Shown here: in pieces, positions 25,386 through 37,496 of the stretch
Position numbering within the stretch: the stretch's first letter is position 1
Layout of the letters: each line of letters starts with the position of its first letter
NCBI GenBank assembly: GCA_035771175.1
Contig: CM069612.1
Coordinates: forward strand, 23,852,987-23,916,986
DNA: 64,000 nucleotides
DNA from: Paratinospora sagittata
Lineage: Eukaryota; Streptophyta; Magnoliopsida; Ranunculales; Menispermaceae
Direction of reading: 5' to 3'
Notes under the pieces: generated by a model
Databases searched by the model: none
Told to the model about the DNA's origin: nothing
What the model saw: only the letters and a program-made list of their open reading frames with translations
Program-made: the position numbers and the translations under genes

Positions 25386-26269
25386 CTAACTACAAGAAAC
25401 TCAACCACAAGTTAAACTACATTATTATATTCATTGATACACATAGAGATATCTTTCTCCTGTTTGTTTTAACAAAATCTATCTACCATTATATATATAT
25501 AACACCTTTTTTTATTTATCATTTTTTTTACTTTTTAATATTTACATTAGACCCCAACCATTTATTAGTTATATGACCCAAAGACCCATTAAAAGAAGGT
25601 GCATGGCACCAAGCTGTAGTCAGGTCCATTAAAGTTAGACTTAACCCTGATCTCTTAGAAGTAGGGAGATGATGTCTCTTAAATATCCGTCGAGCCAGTG
25701 AGTACTGTTGGCATATATAATACTATTTAACCTATGATCACTAAGCGTTGGATTCCTCATTTTAAAAAATTGTGTCATCACAAAAACTAATACAATGGTT
25801 GCACTCTTATAGATGACAAGATCATGATCCTGTTCAAGATTAGGTTCAATAGAAGACTCTTCTTGTTGATCTTGAAATACAAGCAAATCATTAAAAATAT
25901 CAATGCATATATTCAATCTTTTATATAGTAAATGAGCATCATAATATGAGCTTGCCAACTGAACCTTTTAATTAAAAAACCAGCTAAATCAACATCATAA
26001 TTTTTTAACTGTTTTTAAAACTTTCACTTTCTATTAATTAGTTTCTTGCAACTGTTTCTAACTTGGATTTTCTTTCTTTTTTTTTTTCTTCTTCTTCTCT
26101 CCATTGGTTCATTATTAGTAACTGGTCGGATCTGTTGACAAGTTCCACCGACATCATAATGAAGACGCTGATGGAAGTACAGCAACAAAAAGGAGACAAA
26201 GGAGAAGGAAATGTTGGAGAAAGAGGAGTAGTACTTCAGCGCAACAACACTCCCACTTCTAAGTACTAA
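24436..26269 (+). CDS. TIR-domain protein (TIR-only / TIR-X type), two exons
   Basis: Exon 1 is 24436-24959 and exon 2 is 26119-26269; the intron has GT at 24960 and AG at 26117-26118. The joined frame is 675 bases (224 residues), and the split codon gives Gly, followed by NWSDLLTSST, as in relatives. Residues 1-40 are polar and have no domain I know. The TIR domain starts at CDVFINHRGIDTK (42-54) and continues FFDRESLKPGD (73-83), AVFSPHYCESYFCLHEL (101-117) and VIPVFCDIKPSELRV (127-141). Glu116, in CLHEL, sits where plant TIR NADases have the catalytic glutamate. No NB-ARC or LRR follows, so this is a stand-alone TIR. Known TIR proteins make NAD-derived immune signals read by EDS1 complexes in the cytosol; that role here is inference. 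The frame is intact. Confidence 0.9.
24960..26118 (+). other. Intron of the TIR gene
   Basis: 1159 bases, starting GTAAGG and ending in a long pyrimidine tract then ATTATTAG. It holds a foldback MITE (25005-25169), a (TA)n run near 25350-25381, and a 105-residue minus-strand open frame (25641-25958) that I do not recognise and consider chance. Confidence 0.85.
25005..25169. mobile_element. Foldback MITE in the TIR intron
   Basis: The left arm AGTAGTGCTACGTTGACAT and the right arm ATGTCACTTTAGTATT are inverted relatives, and pairing continues inward for about 60 bases (TACATCATTGGATT against AATTCAATGATGTTT). ATTATTTTTTAG and ATTATTTTTAG on the two flanks may be a target duplication but are too T-rich to be sure. 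A half copy (TAGTAATGCTACATTAACAT) lies near 59500. Confidence 0.6.
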
Positions 26270-27739
26270 TATAAACGGTTTAATTTAATTGGTTTCAATG
26301 CAAACCATATATACAAAGAAACTATATTTCATCAACATTAATGGCATAAATAACAGGGCAGGTGACTAAGAATTAAACAAAGCTAATTAATTAATTAATT
26401 AATTAATTATGTGCTAACCTACATGCACTAGTATATATATATATATATATATATATAAATATATATACCAACTCTTCAATTATAGTCATCCTAGCCTCCA
26501 GTTTTTTATTTATTTTTCATGCATGCATGGATATAAATCTTTCTAATAAATTGATTCATTTGTTCTTTGTAATAGAGATATAAAGAAGTTGGTAGTATGC
26601 TAACTGCATATTAGTCTCCAAGTTGTATTCCTTGTGAATGTTGGTGGTACACGCCATGTAGATCTATTATTATTCAATAACAAAATTATGCATTAATTTC
26701 CTTCTTTATATGCAGCTTTCTATATTATTAGCTTATATTTCATATAAATATATGGTGAAAACCTTTCGATCCAACTTTATTGTTTTAATTATCTCATCAA
26801 ATAAAACTGAATGGCCACTATTTCAATTTTTTACAGGATAGTGTATTATCATAGAATGCAAATTTGAAGTTTTTTTTTTTTTTTGAAAAAAAAAAAGCAT
26901 TTTATAAGAAGTAGAGTTGTTTTATTTGAAAATAAATAATAAAAGATTATGACAGTTGAGATGCCAAAACATAAACAACATTGCTTTCTGTTTATTATTT
27001 TCCCTGTAAAGTAAAATACCACCAACAAATTTTAATTTTACTATTTTTCAATTTCTTTTAAGTTATTCGATTAATGATTTTTTTTTTTTGCCATTGTTAT
27101 GCTGTAAAAGTAAATAAATGTAAAAAAAATGAGCAGCGTTTACAATTTGATTAATAATCTCTTGGATTCTTTATAAATTGAGACAAAAAAAAAAAAAGGA
27201 TTCTCTACAAATATGTAGTAATAATAGTCAAGATGATACCACAAAAGCTTGTATGTTTGTGTTTGAGGTTTTTTTTTTTGAAGTCACGGCAATAACAATA
27301 ACACATTTTTAACTTTAGGAATATAGTGTTAATGATATTGACACATTTTGATAATAAACATAAAAGCGTTGAGTCAATTCGATGTGTCACTTCAACAAAA
27401 ATAGGCGATCTTGTCTTTTTATATTGTATAACGTTACTGATTTAATTTATATATTTTCATTAAGTACTGTCGTAACAAGGAACATGCACATTTATTGGTT
27501 CAGTTTTTCAGTTGTTGCCAAAACGTAAGCAACTATGTCACGTTAATGGCATATTGGCAATGACACATTTAATTGAAGTTTAAGAGTTTAATCAACAATT
27601 TAATACAATACACAAGAAATGATAATACACAACTATGTACCGCGAGGAGAAAAAGAAAAATTAGAAATAAAAGAAATTAGAAAAAAATTAAAAGAGAGGA
27701 TTTTTTTTCATTTAAAGGCATTATTTTTTTACATCGGCA
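26270..27739. other. Intergenic sequence downstream of the TIR gene
   Basis: Contains a (TTAA)n run near 26381-26409 and a (TA)n run near 26432-26457. No reading frame or element boundary is supported. Confidence 0.45.
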
Positions 27740-28770
27740 AAAAGACATTAAAAAATAGTATACCCAAAACATACAGATTTTTTTTTATCAAAAAATTAAA
27801 ACATGCATGCTGCCAGCATGTTTTTTATTTTTAATATATATATAATATATATTAATAAAAATTAAAAACTTTTGAAAAATAAAAAAGCTTTTTAAAAATT
27901 CAGATTTTTTTATTTAACAAAAAATTTTAAAATTTTAAAATTAAAATAATAAAAAATAATTTAATGTGAATGACACCTCTTTAAATTTAAACCAACGAAA
28001 TCGCACAAAAAATTAACCTTGTGCAATTTTTTTTAGTAAAGTGAATGATGTTTGTTTCAGATTTTTTTTATAACCATACATTTTTTTTTTAACATTCTAG
28101 ATATTGTGTTTTTTATTTAATAGTCGATCGCGCCTCTTCAAGAAGTGTTATCCACTATTAAACAATAAAAATAAAATTTGGAACAAAGTAAATGATGTCT
28201 CTTCAAGAAAAATGAAAAAAAACGCACAAAGATAAAAACTTTTGTGTGATTTCTGAAATAAATGAATGAGACCCCAAAAAGAAACAAGACATCGAAGAGA
28301 TGACACCTGAGAGACGGGAGTTTCTTCCTTTTTTTTTTTTAGCGTTGCAAAATTTTTATACTTCGGAGAAATCAAATTTATGTAATTTTGTTGGTTTAAT
28401 TTTTTTTTAGTAGACGACGCCATCTTCTTTGTTTCATATTTTTTTAATAGTCGTTCATTTGTTTTTTTACTTTATTCCACATTTTTTTTTGTATTTAACA
28501 ATAATTTCTGTTTTTTTATTAACAATTTTTAATAAAAAAAACTTTTTAATATTTCAAAAGTTTTTATTTTTTATTATATATATATTAAAAATAAAAAACA
28601 CGTTTTTGATTTCTTTTTAAGGGTGGGCCTCTTGAAGAGGTGCCACCCAATTAATTTAAAAAAAAAAAAGAAAGAAAAGAAAATGTATGTTTTGGACACG
28701 TTGAAGTTGAAGGGGAGCCAACCTATCCAAAATTTATATAATTTTGGATATACTATTTTTTGATGCATTT
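27740..28770. repeat. Long AT-rich foldback
   Basis: Left-arm phrases (ATAGTATACCCAAAACATAC, then TTTTTTATTTTTAATATATA, then AAAAACTTTTGAAAAAT) return in reverse complement on the right (about 28540-28770: AATATTTCAAAAGTTTTTA, AAAAATAAAAAACACG, GTATGTTTTGGACA, GGATATACTATTTTTT). The interior holds several variants of a CACCTCTTCAAGAG motif, including a perfect palindrome CCTCTTGAAGAGG at 28629-28641. No coding sequence. It may be a large MITE-like or foldback element; the boundaries are approximate. Confidence 0.5.
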
Positions 28771-28799
28771 TTTTGGATTTAAAAAAATAATCATGCTTA

Positions 28800-29868
28800 T
28801 AAATAAAAAAAATCCTAAAAGAAAAGAAAGGAAGAGAAGAAGAAAGAGAGAAAAATTAATAATCAATATTTTTTCATTCCATTAATCTCCTAATTCCAAT
28901 TACAAAACTTATTTTTGTAAAAATCTAAAATTCGTAATTTATATTATACTACAATTTAGAAACAAAAATTCTACTTTAATAAAATAATTAAATAATAATA
29001 TTTATTATTTGATCTTCATCATTGAAACCGTATCTGTCAACAAAAACCGTCCTCGTTTGCGTTGATTTTACTCCAGCGTTAATTGTGAATGGTCTTCTCG
29101 TTCCTTTTACTCAGCGCTAATTGTTGCTATTCTTGACTACATCAGAATATTTAATAAGTAGCAACTACTTGTCAAAACGACTTATTTGTTATCATAATCT
29201 TGTGCAAACGCTGATACTCTCAAGGCGTTCAAAATCCTCAAGAAGGTATAAGTTCGTCACACTGCACTTGGCTAATATTTAATTAGTACCAATTGAGCAC
29301 TTTTGCAGATGGTCCAATTGTTGCCCATTACTTTAATTCTTTCAATTTGATTCCTTACCATACTATATTACTCAGGTGCTGCACATCTTTTGATTTGTTC
29401 GAACCTTTACTGATACCCATTATTTCTTTGTTTCTCTTAGTTTAACACCTCATATAATCCAATTCCTTAAAAAAAAAACTTTTGCATCCCTTTTTTTTTG
29501 TTAGCCATTAGGACCTTGCATAATTATTTTATTGTGTGATTCTTGTTCGTGCATGCATTATTAGTATTCATCTTATAATTTCATTAGTTGTAGTTTCATA
29601 GTCAAATATCAGCATTTTTTTTCTTTGTCTCTCTAGACCTTATACACCATGACTATCACTCGCTCTATATCTGAGGCCCAGAATAGCCTCCAATCTGATA
29701 TTGACACATTGAGAGACCCAGTCAAATCCCTCCAACTATCTATTAAACAACCTAAAGAGGACATGCTTCTTGCGATTAGGTCTGAATTAGTCAAGGCTCT
29801 CATATACAGTCATATCTACAACCATTTATGTGATATGTAAGTATAATATATACAATGTGATAATTATA
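28800..29868. other. Intergenic sequence with one weak open frame
   Basis: Mostly AT-rich. At 29649-29840 a 63-residue plus-strand frame begins MTITRSISEAQNSLQSD and is helix-prone. It resembles the start of some retrotransposon gag proteins but stops just before the LINE fragment and has no partner domains. Confidence 0.35.
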
Positions 29869-29996
29869 TACAAGTATATGGGCCTCCCATTCGGAGACAG
29901 TCCGAGGTCTAAAACTTTCTAGGAACCAGTCATCACAACAATCTCTCGAAGACTTGAGGAGTGGAAGCATGCTTTCTTATCCAAGGGGGGAGGATT

Positions 29997-32765
29997 TGTC
30001 ACGATGCCCCTGACGTAGGCTGACGTCATAACCGACACTGTGTACTATATACTGTACATACTTATATATAGTATACAATACACTGTCAGCCTCAACGGAC
30101 ATTCACAATAATTTCCAAAATTTATAGAAATTTTTGACAGCATCTCCTCATAAAATGAACAATTCACATTTTTTTCCTGATATACCACAAATCAAATCAA
30201 ATATATATAGATAATCATCATTTCATTCATTCCACACATCTAGCCATTCTCATTTCATTCATTTATCAAATTATATCATCTCTTCTTTCCACCATGTAAT
30301 TATGTAATCATGTACATCATCATTAGCATTTCATAATCCAATATAGTTAGCTATCTTGTATATGCCCACACATCTCATCTAGATGATAATACATATATAT
30401 AATGTGTGATATATATATATCAAACTAACACAAGTATAAGTCATTACTCCAATGTATACCTACATCAATAAAGTAACGATCCGAGTCACGAGTCGATCAC
30501 TCTCTAACTTTCATTTTTTCCTTTTAACTCTGTACCTGAAATATTAAAGGGATGGAGTGGGCAATCAACAACTCAGTGAATATATTTCTTGATATGGCCA
30601 TTATATGCATTTAAAATTATTTCAAACAAGTATTAAACACATGCATCATTAACGAATATATCATACATGGCAACAACATAGATTTAATGAGTTTTCAAGA
30701 AAACAATGCATTCTTTTTCAACGAAATCCACAATATCCCTCCTTCAAGGCAAGAGAGCGGGTATAACCCTTGTATGACCGTTACAAGGTAGCCACAACCT
30801 CTCATTACCCAATTCACAGTCATTTCAAGGATCTCTAATCCTTGTTAGGACAGACCTACTGACAATGAGGTTACGCATAACACTCATCCGGGTCTAATTC
30901 CTAACGAAATGACACCAACTTGCCTTTGCAAGTCTCACATACTCCAATGCTAAAAAGAAATCATTTATGAATGCAAATTAAAACACAATGCAACAATATA
31001 TGCATAGCATACTTACATTCAAACATTTCATATATTTAAAATGTCATACAAGAACCAAAATCAAGAAAATATACTCACAGTACAGGACTTTTCAACTTAA
31101 TTACAATCACCGTCGCTTTCCAGTCCAGCTCCAATTTAAATTCAACTAACTCAACCTGTCACAACCACTCCATAATTCAATTTCATTTATTCATATCTAT
31201 TTATATATTTAATTTCTCAACTCACTTCAAATCACCAATAATAATGATCAACCTTAAAAATATTATACACATTTTGTGACTTGAAATTCCAACTCAATTT
31301 AGGACTCATAAGCAGTTGAAGAAACTACTATCTCGTTTCTGTGGTCAATCTAAATATTTCCACAAGAAATAACAGTGAAAATAGATTTTCAATTCATATT
31401 TTCACTAGTTCTCAGTTTTATTTTTTTCCTTGAACATATATCAATTTTATTAAAAATATAATACATTCCTAAAATTATTCTGTCCAAATCGACACGTGTA
31501 AAATCCGTCATACTACCATTCTACTACCTTCAACAGGTATTTTACTAAGATTTTACACGTTCGCAAAGGCATTCAAAGTCAATTTTACTCACAAAAATCA
31601 TATATTTAGCTACTAAAAATATCAAAGCATATCCAAAAATCATGATCTTAACATCGAAACGTCCGGAATTCAATTCTCTACTATTCTATGATCTGAAACC
31701 GGAGTTTCATTGGATTCTAATTCTATTTTATTCACTGGATATGATTACAGTACTGTTCAAGTAGTCACTATTCATTGGAAATATGTAAATTTTTATTAAA
31801 ATTGGCAAACGGTCTCCAAAAATCATGAAATTAGCATCGATGGACTCGCAACAGTGCATTCTACCATTCTATAGCCTGCAACTGGAGTTTCATCGGGTTT
31901 TAAATGATTTGAAAAGTTTTCAATATAACTCTAACTTCCAACAAACTTCTAACAGCCATAAAAATGCCAAATAAAACATAAATAGAATCTAACCACATAT
32001 TCGAGGCTCTTATAGTCTAGGGAGTGTTTTTTCACCTTTCGAACAAATTTTCATCCAAGTTGGGTAAAAATCCCAATTTTGAAAACAATGTAAAACAACT
32101 CTCATAGCTAAAATTACTCTGCTAGAATCGTCATACACTAGTTAAAGATCAATTTTACGAAGAAAAATAACAAAAATAACTTACCGGCAGGTCAAATTTG
32201 GCCGCGAATCCATCGATTCCCATTTTTCTTCTTTCGTTCCTTTTTCTCTCCTTCATTCTCTTATTTCTTTCGTTCTGCAACTTCTTTTCCTTCTTTTTTT
32301 TTTCTTCTTTTTTTTTTCTTTTGTTTTTTTATTTAAACGGTTGAGAGAGATTCACTAGAGAGAGAGATTTTGTTTTTTTATATATATGTTAGTTTGCTTA
32401 TTTGAGAAGCAACTAAAAAAATGAGCATGTATTATTTTATGATTCCATGCTCTTAGACCCATTTAGCCCAACTTAATATTTAACTTTCATGAATTAAATC
32501 ATACTATTCATTAATTCATTACATCATACTCCAATCCACATATTTTCAATCTCATAAATTAATCAATTTAATTCAACTTCATTTTTTTAAATTGTAATCA
32601 CCCATATAGGATGATCCCATATGTATCATCTTTATTTCATAATTTTATTTATTTACTAATCATACATGCGTATATTTGGCTCTTACGTATAAAATACGTG
32701 TATTATACATCTTGATATACGCATAATTCAACGTATGTATTTAATTAAAACTACGGGGTGTTACA
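29997..32765 (-). mobile_element. Solo LTR (long form), TGTAACACCCCG family
   Basis: On the minus strand it begins TGTAACACCCCGTAG (32765) and ends CATCGTGACA (29997). The perfect duplication GGATT flanks it (29992-29996 and 32766-32770). At 2769 bp it is about twice the length of the relative at 8868-10278, which lacks roughly 30040-31310 of this copy. No protein-coding domain seen. It splits the LINE just after its reverse transcriptase. Confidence 0.88.
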
Positions 32766-33440
32766 GGATTGGCCTTGATAAGAGCAGTATTGGGAATATC
32801 TTTAAGCAGGATGTAGCTTTATGCGGAAAGTGGCTTTGGAGGGTTTTGAAGGAACAAGACTCTCTTTGGGCAAAAGTGATATGTAGCAGATATGGAAGGA
32901 TATCATACCTTGAGAATGGAACTGGGCTGAGAAGATCTACAATGTTTTCTTGTACCAGGCTATGGAAGTACATTGCGTTTTTAGCATCAATTGTTTTTTA
33001 GCATGTTCGTCCAAGAGTGGGTAACAGGGAGACCTTTCGCTTTTGGGGGAATAGGTGGTTGGGTGATTGCTTATTGGAATGGACATTCCCTAACCTATAC
33101 AGACTCTCCACCATTCACAATCAACCTATTGCTTCCTTTATTATCCCTTCCCAATCTCAGTCACAAAACCATTTAACCTGGCAATTTCACTTTTGCTAGA
33201 ACCCTAGACTCTAGGGAGCAGGTAGAGGCCTTAGATTTACTTGCTAGATTAGATCAAGTCCGGTTGACCAACAACCAGGATCATTTTTATTGGACTCTTA
33301 CATCGAATGGCATATTTTCATGTAAAACTCTTGTTGATGCTGCCATACTTTCCTTTTCTAGCCAAAACCATTCCCATTTCCCATTATTATCATATATTTG
33401 GAAAACACATATACCATCGAAAGTTAAAGTGTTCGGCTGT

Positions 33441-35209
33441 GTAACACCCCGTGCTTTTAATCAATGTATTTGGTTAATTTATATGTACACTGAAGAGTAT
33501 AATACACGTATAAGTACCTTTAAAGCCATGTGTACATGTGTCAAATGAACTTGAAAATGTCAAAAGTGAGTTCGGAATGTGATTTTAAATAGAAATCTAT
33601 TTACAACACGTGTATGTCTCATGTGGATTGAGTGTATAGAAGAATAGGAGGAATAAAAATACAACCGACATTCACAAATTAAATTCTCACCTGATAAATA
33701 TCTATGATCATCTCATTCCATCATCCCAAGCATGATATAATATTACCACACAACCCATCTAGGTGATAGTATATCTATAGTATGTGATACTTATACATAT
33801 CAAAATAACAAACATATAACTTATTTCCTCCAAGCATACATACACATACCAGACGAAGGCTCACGTGATTATCACTCACGGATTTTTCCTTTTCCCTTCG
33901 ACTCAATACCTGAAATATTGGAGGAAATTGAGTGAGCAAACAACAGCTCAGTGAATATAGTTCTTGACATGGCAATCGCATGCATTTTAGGAAACATGGC
34001 ATATCAAATCGATTTAAAACATTTCAAAAGCACATATGCACCATTCATCAAAATAATATACGTGCACACAATATTGCTCATTCATAAATATTTTACCATC
34101 TCCCTCCTTCAAGGCAAGAGAGCGGGTCTAACCCTTGTATGGCCGTACAAGGTAGCCACAGCCTCTCATTATCCAATTCACAGTCATTTCAAGGATCGCA
34201 ACCCTTGTTAGGATAGACCTACTGACAATGAGGACTCGCAAAACCTCATCCGGGTCTAATTCCTAACGAAATGACATCATTACAAACTCCAATTGCTAAA
34301 ATCAGTTTGCATGACCCATAAAACTCAATGCATTATATATAAATATAACATGCATACAATCAAACATTTTATATGTGTACAATGCCATAAAAGAACCAAA
34401 TCAAGGAAACTATACTCACAGCGGTTACACGGGGTTTCTAAGTCAAATCGAGCAACAATAAACGTCCATCAAAATGAGTCTGCAAGAGCATTTATCCATG
34501 CACTTAAGCTCTCAATGTAAACACTGAAACGAACCATAGATTATCATGAGCATCACCATTTCAACTCACCAAAACACTATTACTAACACTCAAAGTTTCT
34601 AGCTGGTTCAGCAGCTAAGATGAGGTTATTTCACCATGAAAATACATATGAAAACATATGTCATATCCACAAATCATGTTCTTAACATTACGTCCGGAAT
34701 TCAGTTCTCTACGATTCTATGATCTCAAACCGGAGTTTCATTGGATTCTAATTCCATTTTATTCGCTGGATATGATCATAGTACTATTTACGTAACTGTT
34801 CACGTCATCACTATTTATTAAAAACATGTAAATTGTACTAAAATTGTCAAACGATCTCTAAAAATCATGAACTTAGCATCGATGGACTCGCAACAGTCCA
34901 TTTTACCATTCTATAGCCTTAAACTGGAGTTTCATTGGGAATGGTCTCCAATATTGGCTCAGTGGTTACTCAGATTGCAAAATCAAACCTTATGAGGTTG
35001 TGAGTTCGAATTTGGGGGAGGCCCTGCACTATTTATGAGTGAATAGTATGGACAAATGATCTCGGGGGTACTAAACGCTGCGGTGTGCTGTGTACTGGGA
35101 TGTGACAATATTATGTGGTATATAACGGCTGGAGTACGCTAGGTATGAGGTACCCATCACATCCCGGGGGTACTAGACACTGCGGTGTGCTGTGTACTGG
35201 GGTGTGACA
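33441..35209. mobile_element. Composite LTR-derived insertion in the LINE
   Basis: Starts TGTAACACCCCG (33441) and ends GGTGTGACA (35209), flanked by a perfect GGCTG duplication (33436-33440 and 35210-35214). The first 200 bases read like an LTR start on the plus strand. 33650-34939 matches the solo LTR at 29997-32765 in the opposite LTR orientation (for example TACCTGAAATATT near 33910 and near 30535). The last 260 bases are the tRNA-like composite repeat. It is therefore a rearranged insertion, not a simple solo LTR. Confidence 0.7.
34950..35209 (+). repeat. tRNA-like composite repeat, copy A
   Basis: A-box-like TGGCTCAGTGG at 34955-34965 and B-box-like GAGTTCGAATT at 35002-35012, as in tRNA-derived SINEs. 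Downstream, a module of about 45 bases (GGGGGTACTA, then GCGGTGTGCTGTGTACTGGG, then TGTGACA) occurs twice, the second copy ending at 35209. Copies B, C1 and C2 share this order. Confidence 0.7.
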
Positions 35210-35780
35210 GGCTGACTTCTTGCCCATAGGAGAATAAATACACTAGACTTATTGCAAAGGGGGTGTCCTAACATGTATTTGTCTCCCCGGTGTTGTGTGT
35301 TATGTTTTCAAGCTGTAGATAATCTGGATCATCTTTTTGTGCAATGTTCGTGGACAAGGTGGATTTGGGAGAGATGGCATAATTTTTCGTGAAGGTGTTT
35401 CTCTATTCCAAGCAGCATAAACGACACCATGGCTTTGCCACATGGCACCATTATATCTAGCACAGCTAAAAAGGTGGTCCTAATTGCTTCATTTGTCACT
35501 CTTTGGCATATTTGGCTTGAACGAAATAACAGGGTTTTCAACAACTAGCTTCTGGGTTCATACTGTTGAATTAGTCCAAGGCCCTCTTCTCTCATATTGG
35601 GTTTTAAATTGGGGTAATTGCTTGCATCAGGTGTGATTGATGTATGCTAGTTCATGTTGGTATTGTAAGATTCAAACTTTGTTTAGCTTTGTTTTCCTTG
35701 TGGCATTTCTCGCGACCTTGGTGGTGTAAATGTATATTATCTTTTCTATTAATAAACATTTGTTTCTGCTAAAAAAAAAA

Positions 35781-36389
35781 GAATTTTGTACAAATCCAAA
35801 AGAACAAAATAATCAAACCACCAAAACTATACAACCCTGGTCCCCCAACAAAGACCAACATCCAAAAGGTAGAAGGTTGCACGCTGTGATCAAGCACTCT
35901 TCCCTTTTGGATTTGAACCTGAGAAAATAGGGAAAAAGGGGTGAGCTCAACTAGCTTAGTGAATAATCTCACAATATCTCCATAAATGCATTTATAGAAC
36001 ATGTATGTCATTGAATAAACATTTATAAATACAAATGCATCAATAAAGGATAATATACATGATTTAAACTAAACATAAGATTTATGCATCATTTTCATAA
36101 AAACATGCAAACGCCTCAACAGGAGGTCACATCAGGATAATACTGCCTACACTTCCCCCATTGCACTATGGGTTCAGGCCAACGTATTACCCATTACAAA
36201 TCCTCATACCCTTCCATTCTTCAGTGATTCGGAAAGTTCTTTCCATGGAGCACCAATCCAAGTACTCTGGCAGCACATTTCTCCAAAGAACAAGTAAATA
36301 GGAAGACAACCAACACTAAGGTATTCAATCCAAAATACCCAAGGCCAATGCAATGCATGAAATCCATTTTTCCATGACCATAAATACTA

Positions 36390-36456
<67 letters not shown>

Positions 36457-37496
36457 TAAAATTCATATCATTCAACAAGTCAATTTCATATAGACAATGC
36501 CATAAATGGATAATAAAGTAAGAAATACTCAAAACCAATCCACAAGCCAATTACACAAGCTTAATACTCCAAAATTGGTCAATCCAACCTCAATGTCCTG
36601 AAATGAATACAATTCACACAACATTGATCATGATCAAGTCCAAACATGCCCAATTGCATAAATCCCATAATATTCCTAATATTTTCAAATTCAATTCTCA
36701 ACTTCAAATTCCTACAATTCAACACAAAACACGTCTAACCCACCAATATATGGATTAAAACACCAAATACTCAATAATATCTCAAGGGTTTCCATTAACA
36801 CCCACATGCATGCTCAATATCAAATTCACAACCCAAGCTCTCTAATTTCCATGAAATTCACCATTAAAGCATGTAAAAACATTCTAATTCATGGAAACTA
36901 CGCTCAAGATTACAAGGTTAGGGTTTCAAATTTTGAAACCCTAACTCTACACCAATTTCAAACGCATGCATGCCATCCAAACCCCATTCAAAAGCAAGAA
37001 AACATCTAGAGAAGCACTAAATAGAAGAATTGAGCAAGAATTCATACCTTTGGAGTACAAACCACCAAACCCTAGCTTCAAATCTCCAAATCCCACGAAA
37101 AGCTCTTCTCTTCTCTTTTCTTCTCTCTTCTTCTCCCAACTGAAAATGACGAAATGAAGTGGATTTTCATATATATCATCACCGGGCCCACCAATTACAT
37201 GTTTAAAAAAAAACTGCCTAGACGCGAGGAACGCGCGCTTCTCCAATCCCTGAAAATGTTTTGTTCTCGCTTTCACGCAAAGAGAGTGCTTCTCCAACCA
37301 AAATAAAAAACTTCTTATATTTTGGTGCATTTCCAATTACCCATATACTTTATTAACATATTAAACATAAAAATACACGCAAATATACCATATACGAACA
37401 AAATATGAGTATAATACACATCAAATACATACACAAGCAACTAGAGTTGGGCATTCTACATCATCATGACGTCATGTGTGAATGTGGGTCGTTACA
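35781..37496 (-). repeat. LTR-like sequence, TGTAACGACCC family
   Basis: On the minus strand it begins TGTAACGACCCACATTCAC (37496) and runs leftward through LTR-like sequence, including a CT-rich tract near 37090-37140 and the phrase ACTAGCTTAGTGAATAATC (35949-35967), which recalls other plant gypsy LTRs. The left end abuts the LINE A tail and lacks a clear TG end or a matching duplication. The right end lies inside the 5' LTR of the next element. Short open frames here look like chance. Confidence 0.5.
36393..36454. repeat. (TA)n microsatellite
   Basis: Long TA run. The 109-residue minus-strand open frame crossing it (36221-36550) is a product of the repeat. Confidence 0.9.

Larger units (their letters stand above)
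29869..35780 (+). mobile_element. 5'-truncated LINE (L1-type), split by two LTR insertions
   Basis: Three pieces join in order. 29869-29996: end of the reverse transcriptase (YMGLPFGDSPRS, with Trp to stop, then ISRRLEEWKHAFLSKGG). 32766-33440: thumb region (GKWLWRVLKEQDSLWAKVI, RFWGNRWLGDCLLEW, FYWTLTSNGIFSCKTLVDA). 35210-35780: zinc-binding C-terminus (INTLDLLQRGCPNMYLSPRC, CVLC, LDHLFVQC, WHIWLERNNRVF), then an A run at 35771-35780. The insertions at 29997-32765 and 33441-35209 each carry a perfect 5-bp duplication of LINE sequence. The start of the LINE and the target duplication of the LINE itself were not found. Confidence 0.88.

Noticed and set aside
25641..25958. 105-residue minus-strand open frame in the TIR intron
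   Set aside because: No domain, and no promoter or splice context seen; probably chance.
36221..36550. 109-residue minus-strand open frame
   Set aside because: Its core is a TA repeat (IYIYIY) inside an LTR-like block.
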